From Sipunculus nudus (taxonomy: Eukaryota > Annelida > Sipuncula > Golfingiida > Sipunculidae): a stretch of 64,000 nucleotides of DNA. This document shows positions 27,801 to 39,800 of this stretch, in pieces (position 1 is the stretch's first letter; every line of letters starts with the position of its first letter). A program made the position numbers and the translations under genes. A model generated the notes under the pieces. The model saw only the letters and a program-made list of their open reading frames with translations. It was not told the origin of the DNA and did no database searches. The DNA lies in contig CM049319.1 in the NCBI GenBank assembly GCA_026874595.1, forward strand, positions 56,490,917-56,554,916, written 5' to 3'.

Positions 27801-30800
27801 ATAACTATGTATCCTGACATATTTTAGCTTAATAAACTAATATACAGTTAAACTAGCTAAATACATATACATGTAGTGTGGTGCCTTAAGTGCAAAGAAA
27901 ATAATTCATGAAGGTAGTGGGTAGGTGATTGAACAGATCATGCATAGCTTTTAAAGAATAAAAATCTACATGTGAAATAATTAAAATCAGTTAATAAAAT
28001 GGTTTACAGAGCTTGTATATATTTCATAAAAAGTTAATATAAAACTCCTCTTTGAAAAAGTAGCCAGTTTCTGGTTCCTTATATCTAACAATCAATTGCT
28101 TTTAATCTTTATTAGAATATTCGAGTCATAATAAAAAAACATTAATCTTCAAAAGTTCAGTTATATATGCTTGCTTTGTTTCTTTTTGTGTAAAAAAATT
28201 GATTAAAAAAATAATTACTTATGGTTCCATCTGTCCCTGGCCTTGGGTCAAAGGTCGCTTGAACTGACACCTGAATTGTCTCTGATGGTATTTCAGGAAA
28301 TGGTGTACGGAATAGCTGCTTACGGCTTCGAAAACCTGCAGTGAACAGAAATCATCCAAACTTCAATATTATATTATGTGTCACCAATGAAAGATATTGA
28401 AAGCTGATATAATTATTAGGCACTGTATTTGTATTCAAAAACCATTTGGGCTGTAAAAATATACAATATTACAAAAGAACTGAAAGAACAAGGGAAGTAT
28501 GTAATCTTAATTTTTCATAATTTGTCAAACATTCTCTTCTCATACTTTACAAATTGGTAAGAATTAATACAGCAGTTCTTGAATATTTATTAATCATACA
28601 ATTAAAACAAATGAAACAAATTTTCATTTAATTAAAACAATAAACAAAATATAACTAGACATTTCTCGGCACCGCAGGTGCCAGAGTATCCCCAGACATA
28701 GTAGCCCCCCCCTTTAAGAATAGGCCCCCATTTTTAGCAGCATATACTGACACTTGGCATATTTATTGTTTCTTCCATCTATCCATCCACAATCTTGTTG
28801 AAGATGTTGGTCCTGTGACCTTGATCTTTTTAAAGATGTGTCCTGTGACCTTGACCTTTGACCTCATGACCCCAAAATCAATTTGGGTCTTGCTTTTCCA
28901 ATGGGACATATTCAAGTCAAGTTTGAAATCTATACATCAATAAAGCAGGAATTATCATCCAGAAACTAATTTTTGGACAGATGGCTCCTGTGACCTTAAC
29001 CTTTGCCCTTCTTGTGACCTCAAATATGATAGGGTTCTTCCTCTCTTGGTAGGTGAACTATATGTGCAAGATCAAAGATCTGAGATGAAATGTTTGGCTG
29101 AAAATGCATCCACATCTTTTTAAAGATGTGTCCTGTGGCCTTGACCTTTGACCTCATGACCCCAAAATCAATTTGGGTCTTGCTTTTCCAATGGGTCAAA
29201 TACAAGTCAAGTTTAAAGTCCATACATCAATAAAAGCAGGAATTATCATCCAGAAACTAATTTTTGGACAGATGGCTCCTGTGACCTTCACCTTTGACCT
29301 TGTGACCTTAAAATTGATAGGGGTCTTCCACTCTTGGCAGGTGAACTATATGTGCAAGAAGAAAGATCTGAGCTGAATTGTTTGGCTGAAAATGCATCCA
29401 CAATCTTTTTAAAGAGGTTTCCTGTGACCTTGACCTTTGACCTCATGACCCCAAAAACAATTCTGGTCTTGCTTTTCCAATGGGTCAAATATAAGTCAAG
29501 TTTGAAATCCATACATCAATAAAAGAAGGAATTATCATCCAGAAACTAATTTTTGGACAGATGGCTACTGTGACCTTCACCTTTGACCTAGTAACCTCAA
29601 AATTGATAGGGTTCTTCCTCTCTTGGTAGGTGAAAAATATGTGCAAGATGAAAGATCTGAGATGAAATGTTTGGCTGAAAATGCATCCATATCTTTTTAA
29701 AGATGTGTCCTGTGACCTTGACCTTTGACCTCATGACCCCAAAATCAATTTGGGTCTTGCTTTTCCAATGGGACATATACAAGTCAAGTTTGAAATCCAT
29801 ACATTAATAAAAGCAGGAATTATCATCTAGAAACTAATTTTAAGACAGATGGCTCCAGTGACCTTCACTTTTGACCTTGTGACCTCAAAATTGATAGGGG
29901 TCTTCCACTCTTGGCAGGTGAACTATATGTGCAAGATGAAAGATCTGAGATGAATTTTTTGGATGAAAATGCATTCACAATCTTTTTAAAGATGTTTCCT
30001 GTGAACTTGACCTTTGACCTCATGACCCCAAAATCAATTCGGGTCTTGCTTTTCCAATGGGTCAAATACAAGTCAAGTTTGAAATCCATACATCAATAAA
30101 AGCAGGAACTATCATCCAGAAACTAATTTTTGGACAGATGGCTCCTGTGACCTTCACCTTTGACCTTGCGACCTTAAAATTGATAGGGGTCTTCCTCTAT
30201 TGGCAGATGAACTCTATGTGCAAGATGAAAGGTCTGAGATGAAATGTTTGACTGAAAATGCATCCACAATCTTTTTAAAGATGTGTCCTGTGACCTTGAC
30301 CTTTGACCTCATGACCCCAAAATCAATTGAAGTCTTGCTTTTTCAATGGGACATATATAAGTCACGTTTGAAATCAATACATCAATAAAAGCAGGAATTA
30401 TCATCTAGAAACTAATTTTTGGACAGATAGCTCTTGTGGCCTTGACCTTTGGCCTTGTGACCCCAAAATTGATTTGGATCATCCACTATTGGCAAGTGAG
30501 CTATATATTCAAGATGGAAGACCTGAGCTGAATTGTTTGGCTTAAAATGCATCCACAGTATCTTTTAAGATGCCAGTCCAGTGACCTTGACCTTTGACCT
30601 CATGACCCTAGAACCTATAGGTTTCTACTTTAGTGGTGGGCCATATATAAGTCATGTTTGAAATCCATATGGCTATCAACACTGGAGATATCATAAGAGG
30701 TGTGTGATTTTCACCATATATGGCAATATTCAAGGTTAAGGCCACTCTCATAGGAAAGGTCATGACCCCAATTTAAATAAACATCATCCCATAACCCATA

Positions 30801-33800
30801 CCTATGGATATGCATAATATAAAAGAAATCTGTCCATTAGTTTTTGACTTATAATGCTCAAAGTACTGTAAGGTGGCAATTTTGGGGGTATTAAACGGCA
30901 CGAAAACAAGTAAAGAATAATAGGCGGCGCCACCAGTTTCCAGAACATGACAACCCTATCCATGATCTTCCATCAACTTGATTTTGGGATAAATCCATGC
31001 AAGATTTCTTGAGATATTAAAGAATTTGTGTGATTTTCCCCAAAACTGGACCTATTCAAGGTCAAGGACACTCTACTAGTAAAGATCATGACCTCATTTT
31101 AAATAGGCGTCGTCCTCTTACCCATATCTATACATATACCAAGTTCGGTAAAGTTCAGTGAAATATTTTTTTACTTATCGCACCAACAAGATTTATAGGT
31201 GGCGGCTGCAGCGGCGTTGGGGGAACTGGTATGAAAACATAGTATCCCCCAACTTTGTCTGGGGATACAATTAAAATTCCTGAAATAACAAATCAGTGAA
31301 ATTCATGAAAATTTCATGCCTGTGAATAGTCTGAACTAAGATACAAAAAAGAGTTAATAAAACATAATTTTCCTGTAGTTACTAGTCAAGGACTAGAAAT
31401 ATTGAAAAGTTGGAAAAAAGTAGGACTGAAAATATTGAAAAGTAGGAAAAAAGTAGGACTGGAAATATTGAAAAGTAGGAAAAAAACAAGACTGGAAATA
31501 TTGAAAAGTAGGAAAAATGTAGGACTGGAAATATTGAAAAGTTGGAAAAAAACAAGACTGGAAATATTGAAAAGTAGGAAAAATGTAGGACTGGAAATAT
31601 TGAAAAGTTGGAAAAAAGTAGGACTGGAAATATTGAAAAAATGGAAAAATGTAGGACTGGAAATATTGAAAAGCGGAAAAATGTAGGACTAAAAATAATG
31701 AAAAGTAGGAAAAAAGTGGGGAAACAAAGGATAAAGTAAGACTTAAACCACATGAAACAACATTATAAATTCAAGCTTAGTCCTCATGTACAAATGTGAA
31801 ATCAGACAGACAAATTTCAATAAATTTTATGTGGTGTTCAGTTTGTGCCTGCAATTTTGAGATCACTTGTTGCTCAAAACTGCCAAAATATTTCACTAAG
31901 AAAAACGCAAGGACAATAACAAATTAATTTCACAGTAATTTACACTGCATATTTATAAAGAGAAAAAATTGGGAAAAGTCATAATTTCAAGAAAAATAGG
32001 TAAAACAGGACTGAGATCAAATAAATAGGAAAAAGTAAGATCAGCTGACAGGGTTCCACTTAATAATGAATGTAGCAACACTATCAACATCCTCTGTACT
32101 TACTTGTAGTATAAGTGTCCTCGTCTTCTGAGGAATTGTCTTCTCTGACTTCTTCACAAACCTCCTTCAGTATTCTTTAAATGAAACAAAACACATTATA
32201 TAAATCATAAATACTATAAACAGGATATGTATAGTTGTTACTTAACATTCAGACTTTTGACAATCAGGAAAATCTAACAATCTGACTCTTATTTCATCAT
32301 TATCTTACTGATCCCACTGATACTATCTTTGACAATATGCCAGCCTTGGATTCCACATTCAACGTGATGATTTATGATACAAACAGGGATTAAGAGGTAA
32401 ATGTTGACTCAGAAATCTGACGTGACTATTCATTTATTTTTGTTGTCAGACGTCAGCCCTGCACATACAGCCTGCTCCTGCTGAGAATCAGCTATAGCCG
32501 GCTGATTCTTAGATCTATACTTTATAAAGTCTACATATTAAATTCAGGTTAACACTTACCATAATCAAAAAGTATGCACTGTAGTCTGCATTTACCAGAA
32601 AGTTGAAATACTTCAGTAATGTATTTCTTTATTTTGTGTTCTGATTAATCTGGCTAATGTAAGTCTCACTGATAACTAAGAGGTTACTGTGTGTCTCTCT
32701 GGCATGAATTAAGACAAAATCTTTTTAAGATTAAGACGAATCTTGCTCGTGGAACTCAAAAGATATCATACAAGAGCAACTTAAGAGTGCATCATAAGTC
32801 CTGCATCCTCTGATTTCAATAAGTATGCACTGCTTTTGCCCAGAATTTAATTTAGGCCGGAAACTCTATTGTAAAATATATATACCGTAGATCCGCGTTT
32901 TGCCGCCGCACGTCGTCTAATAGCCGCACCCCATGTTCGTAAAATATCTGGAAGGCTCCTTCACTGGAGTAAAAAATTCCCAAAACCTTACTTAATGGCC
33001 GCACCACATTCTCATCACGTTCCATTGCCGGGTGAGGTATGAGAACACAACGAAAAAAGGTTCTTTCTTAAACGCTAGGCTGCAGCTAGGTACGCAGCGG
33101 TATGCTGATATGCGGTCAGGCATTACAGTTTTGGGAAACAGTTGCAACTGTGTATGTTGCTTGGCTAATTAATTAATTTAATTAATTGGTTAAACCGCCT
33201 GATCTATCCGATTAGAATAGATGACAATTTGTTCTGTTTATAACGACTCATCCAAGACGAATTCTAGTAGGGCTACGAAATTAATTTGACACATCACTGA
33301 ATGCCGGAGAATCTTGCGCCTTTAACTTGGCTAATTAAAGTTCAATAAGGCATCAAAGCATTGTATGGGACGACTGTAGTTTAAATATTATTTAGACATT
33401 ATACATCGTCGGTCATTTAACAACAAAACATTTAAATAAACGACACATTCGTCGGTGATCATATTTCCAGAACACCTTGGGTTGTGCTGATCATAATATA
33501 TGCAAAATGGTGTCCGAACCGTCAACCGGCAAAAGATGCCACATAAAATGATTACGGAACTAGCGGGCCTTGGTGTACCTTGCGCCTTTACCCTGGCTAA
33601 TTAAACTTCAATGGGATATCATAGCCAACGGGACTCTTTGTGATGGCTTTTATTTACACTCTATACAACGTCGGTCAATTAACAACCTTGACAAAACCTT
33701 TGAATAAGCGAATCCCGCGTCGAGCCTTTACGCGTACTCCCAGGGTCCTGCTGATCATAATATATACACACTGGTGCCCGAACCGTCTGCTAGCAAAGTG

Positions 33801-36800
33801 TGCCATATTTAAAGATTACGGAACTAGCTGGTGAGGTTATGACCTTTGAGCGCCATCTATTGACAATGTGATCAACGAAGAAGTATCTGAACGTGAACGC
33901 AGGTTTAATTGCCGAAGAACATTTGGTCTTTGGTTATCTTTTGTTTTACAGTTTATTTGAAAAGAAATGATATGTTCAAGAAATATCTTAAAATAATGTT
34001 TTACCGATATTGCAGCCATACTCAAATATAGGTATAACCGTTAGTCTTGATAGAATGCATAATTTGGCGAGTGAATATCGATCTTTTATCAATCATTGCG
34101 TGACAATTGCCGTGGTTTATGACTGACTCAGAAAATTTTTATAATACATATAAGCCTGTTTAAAATATCAATTTTACATTTTATAAAATTAATAATGAAT
34201 AAAATTAATATATAAATATGCAGTATCATTACCAATACGTTCTCAGTATTCACTTCTTCCTCAGCCTATTATCGCCCATTGCGCCTCGGCGGGCCGTCGA
34301 GTCACTTGTACATGTTTGAATTTAGCCTAACCTGCGTTTTATAGCCGCATCCCTTGTCGAGAAATATTAGTCAGGATTTTTGGCTGGAAGTCTTATTTTA
34401 TGGCCGCGGCGGCAAAACGCGGATCTACGGTAAGCAGTTTCCTGGAAATCCCTCAGATTTATTGTACCAGGTAATTCATCACAGCATAACCAGTATGGTG
34501 ACCTCTGGCCTATAATAAATAAATATGCATGGATTCTGTAGGGACTCGGACTTGATGAGAAGGTGAGATAATATATTGCCAATATAATATTATATAATAT
34601 AATATTATCATATATAATATAATTAATTATATATTATTATTGAATAATATTGTTCATATTTCTATTAAGTTTCATCAAAATCCATCATATTCCTGGTAAG
34701 TTATTGCAGCAGTACTACAAAGTATCCTGGTGACCTCTGATTTTGCCTAGAACTGAACTCAGGTGAGATAAACTCAGGTGAGATAACCTATTTGTCAGTA
34801 GTTACAGGGAGTTCTGATCTGAAGGCTGGAAGAATGATGTGTGCTGGGACATTGAAGGTTGTGAGGATCATCAGCATTCAGTATTGCCATGTGTATTATA
34901 TTAATTAATACATCCCATCTAAGATGGGTGTATAAAAATACCAATGGGCATGGTTCAGTAGGACTGATAACAGAGCTGGACTTACTTGTGGTTTTTCTGT
35001 GTGTATACCATAATTAATACATCCCATCTAAGATGGTTGTATGAAAATATCAATGGGCATGGCACATTAGAACTGATTACAGAGTTGGACTTACTTATGA
35101 TACTTTTTCCTGGCCCTCATATCGAGACACTTCTCCTGCGGTTTTTCTTTGTGGTACTGATGATCCAACTTCAAAGGTTGGTCAATTGATGTCTGTCTTA
35201 CACTCTCCAAGATTTTCTTAAATAATAATAAGAAAAAAAGATTTTTTATTTTTTTTTAATACTCTACAAAGAATTCTGATTTATTGAAAGTTATTAAATA
35301 ACCTGATTAACATATAATTATTGATATAATAATAATAATAATATATAGTATTTATATAGCGCCAATTGTCTAATGGTCGGACTCACAGCGTGGTTCACAC
35401 ACACACACACACACATATACTGACATACAATTTCATGGAATTTTACTCCCTGTGCCTGACCCAAGAAAAAACAAGGGACCCATGGGTCACAGCACTCAGC
35501 TGAAGTTTGAAATTTTTGCAAATGCAAAATATGCAAAATATTCTAATGTAAAATTTTTCATTCATATCAGCATATGAGAAGCTAAGAGGAAATAGGTCCT
35601 TTTACTTGGTTATAGTAAAATTCTAAATATATGATTGCAAAACTAACACTCTGACAAGACTATCCTGAAGAAAAACAGTAAAAGTTTTGAGATACTGTGA
35701 TGCATATGAAAAATTTACAGCCAGACAGGCAAGTTGACAGAAGGGACTAATACCTTTATTTCACTTTCAAGGGACTATTGAATTTAAGTTTATATAAAAG
35801 CCTATTTTTTAGCATACCCTCTTTCTCCGTTAATAGTTTTATAATTCTTTTTTTTATTTACATGTTTTATAAATTTGTAATAAAAAAAATATGAAAATAT
35901 AAGTTAAAATATCAGTATTCTAAGATACAATCATTATATATCCAGAGTGTAGCTCATATCGGGTCATATTATGCACACATGTATATTTTATTATCTTTAA
36001 TTCACAAATGTTTAAACTGAATTTAAAAGAAAATAATGCCACAATATTCCTGGAATCATTATTAAAAAGTTTTGCACATTGGAGTTTTCATTTCTTGCTT
36101 AATTTTATTCACTGAAATAAAAGATTCAGTAAATTTGATAAAACTAGATGTGTCGGAACGACAGGAATGCCCCCGCCTGGGGCAAATTAGAAACATTTGT
36201 AAAATTTTGAAAAATTGTTTAAGTTCAGGAGGTGTCGTATGGTCAAAAGTAGGTCAACAAAGGCAAAATGCAAACTCGATCTGTAACGGGTCATTATCAA
36301 GCAACACTACAAAAATCATGCCAGTATATGCAGGCATTGTGAAAAAAAGTCCATACATGTACAACTGTACAACTGTTTGATTTCGGAATGACGGAAGGAC
36401 GGAATGACAGACATGGGTAAAACTATATGCCCCGGCCACTTTGTGGCGGGGGCATAATAATAAAAACATCTTTTCAAATAAGTATACACACTGTTGGTTG
36501 AATGAGGGACAAATATTATCATTGTGCTAATTTATATTTAGCTATAATATATTACTGAAATTTATAGTCAATTACTCTCCTGAAGTAAGGAATTACTTAT
36601 CTGAAGAACATCCACACTTTCACAGCAATACACCACTTTGTGGACACAACTAAATGTGCACACTAATCATTGTAACCCCAGTTGTACAACACAAAATCTA
36701 AAACATAGCATAGCCTAGAATAAGAATGAATCTGATACAGAAAATTATAACATTCATCTAGTTTATGCACCATCTGGGGAGGGGTGGGGGGGAAGTGCAA

Positions 36801-39800
36801 GGCAGATGGGAAGCATGCTAGTAGTGGCCAAGGTGAGCCAAGGCAAGCTGCCTAGAGTGGGTAACATAACACAAGTGAAGGCTGTACTACTAGGTGGGCT
36901 AGATGTAAACAATACTTGACATGGTGTATGAAAACTTGAGTAAAAGCTACTCTTTACAATCAATTCCTTTGAAATTTCAGATTTCAACAGATTAAATCCT
37001 TATGTATATCGCTGTGAAAATTAAAGCAACAGTGCTTACAGGGAAAAAACATGCCATTGCCAAAATTTCATGGAATTTTACTTCCTGTGCCTGACCCAAG
37101 AAAAAACAAGGGACCCATGGGTCACAGCACTCAGCTGAAGTTTGAAATTTTTGCAAATACAAAATATGCAAAATATTCTAATGTAAAATTTTTCATTCAT
37201 ATCAGCATATGAGAAGCTAAGAGGAAATAGGTCCTTTTACTTGGTTATAGTAAAATTCTAAATATATGATTGCAAAACTAACACTCTGACAAGACTATCC
37301 TGAAGAAAAACAGTAAAAGTTTTGAGATACTGTGATGCATATGAAAAATTTACAGCCGGACAGGCAAGTTGACAGAAGGGACTAATACCTTTATTTCACT
37401 TTCAAGGGACTAATGAATTTAAGTTTATATAAAAGCCTATTTTTTAGCATACCCTCTTTCTCCGTTAATAGTTTTATAATTCTTTTTTTTTTATTTACAT
37501 GTTTTATAAATTTGTAATAAAAAAAATATGAAAATATAAGTTAAAATATCAGTATTCTAAGATACAATCATTATATATCCAGAGTGTAGCTCATATCGGG
37601 TCATATTATGCACACATGTATATTTTATTATCTTTAATTCACAAATGTTTAAACTGAATTTAAAAGAAAATAATGCCACAATATTCCTTGAATCATTATT
37701 AAAAAGTTTTGCACATTGGAGTTTTCAATTCTTGCTTAATTTTATTCACTGAAGTAAAAGATTCAGTAAATTTGATAAAACTAGATGTGTCAGAACGACA
37801 CAAACCCCCGCCTGGGGCAAATTAGAAACATTTGTAAAATTTTGAAAAATTTTTTAAGTTGAGGAGGTGTCGTATGGTCAAAAGTAGGTCAACAAGGGCA
37901 AAATGCAAACTCGATCTGTAACGGGTCATTATCAAGCAACACACCAAAAATCATGCCAGTATATGCAGGCATTGTGAAAAAAAGTCCATACATGTGCATT
38001 TTCCATAAAAATTTCTGTCTTTCATGAAATTTTTTATGTTTAGGAGCCGTAAAACAATCAAAAGTAGGTCAACCAGGACGAAATGCGAACTCTATCTGTA
38101 ACTGTCATTATCTGCCCACACATAAAAAATCAGGGTGGTATCTGCAGGCATTGAGGAAAAAAAGTCAGTACATATGCATTTGTTATGAAAATTTCTATTT
38201 TTCATGAAACTTTCTATGTTCAGGAGGAGTCAAATGGTCAAAAGTAGGTCAACTGGGACAAAACAAGAACTCGATCTGTAACTGGTCATTTTCTGCCTAC
38301 ACACCAAAAATCAGGCCCGTATCTGCAGGCACTGCGAAAAAAAGTCCATACATGTGCACTTTTTTATGAAATTTTCTATGTTAGAGCACCGTCAAATGGT
38401 CAAAAGTAGGTCAACTGGGACAAAACGTGAACTCGATCTGTAACTGGTCATTATCTGCCAACACACCAAAAATCAGGCCAATATCTGCAGGTATTGCGAA
38501 GAAAAGTCTGTACAAGTGTATTTGTCATGAAAATTTATATTTAACATGAAATTTTCTATGTTCAGGAGCCGTAAAACAATCAAAAGTAGGTCAACTGGGA
38601 TGAAAGGCGAACTCAATCTGTAACTGATCAATATCTGCCCACACACCAAAAATCAGGCCAATATCTGCAGGCACTGCGAAAAAAAATCCGTACATGTGTA
38701 TCTGTCATGAATATATCTCTAGGCAAGCTGCCTAGAGTGGGTAACATAACACAAGTGAGGGCTGTACTACTAGGTGGGCTAGATGTAAACAATACTTGAC
38801 ATGGTGTATGAAAACTTGAATAAAAGCTACTCTTTACAATCAATTCCTTTGAAATTTCAGATTTCAACAGATTAAATCCTTATGTATATCGCTGTGAAAA
38901 TTAAAGCAACAGTGCTTACAGGGAAAAAACATGCCATTGCCAAAGTTGGACAAAATTTAAGGTAATGATTTTTTATTTATGTAAATAACTTGAAAAATTC
39001 AGTTCTAATTTTTTAAAACAATTGAATCTTGATTAAATAAAACTATATCCCTGAAAAAAGTCTCCAGATTCAGCAATTCTCATGTTGAGTGAGTAAATAT
39101 ATTTTCTGATTTTTTAAAAATTGCATTATATTTTGGCCCATAACTTCAAAACAATATGAAATACTGACTTAATTTTTGGTATGTTCATAGAAAATGTATG
39201 GAAGAATATATATACTAAATATGATCAAAAACAGATCAGTGGTTTAGATATTATGCAGCCTTGAAGTGTAACAATGGCTTTTTTTATGGAAAATGGAGGT
39301 TTTTCCTTAATATCTCAAAGGAACGAATTCCTAGTGACCCAATTTTTGGTATGGTAGGATATTTTGGGGACATCTAACTATATGCAAAATTTTGGAATCG
39401 TAGGTCTAACGGTTTCAAAAAATGCCCTGTTAACAGACAGACGGACGGCGGACAAAGGACCACAACTTTAGCTCAGATGACTTATAGTCAGCTGAGCTAA
39501 AAATGATGCATATTAATTACCAAAAGCTTTCTGAAAGAAATTTTTAAATTAGTTTTAAATTAAAGAAGAGTTGGAGATTTTCTAAGTGTAATGGGAAATG
39601 AACTCCAAACTTTTGGGGCTACGAAATGGAAGGTACGTTCGACCTCTTTCATATTACACTTTGGTATCATAAGAAGATTTTATGTCAGCCAAGGGCAGTG
39701 CATGCAAAGGCAAAAAGATTATTATTTTTTTAATATAAAATACAGATGATATAAAATATCTAAAATAACTGAATATATCAATTTTTATTTAAAGGTAACA

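Noticed and set aside
31382-31753. Open frames of 94 and 123 codons with 11-residue repeats
   Set aside because: Same cause: a 33-bp intronic minisatellite; no start context or similarity.
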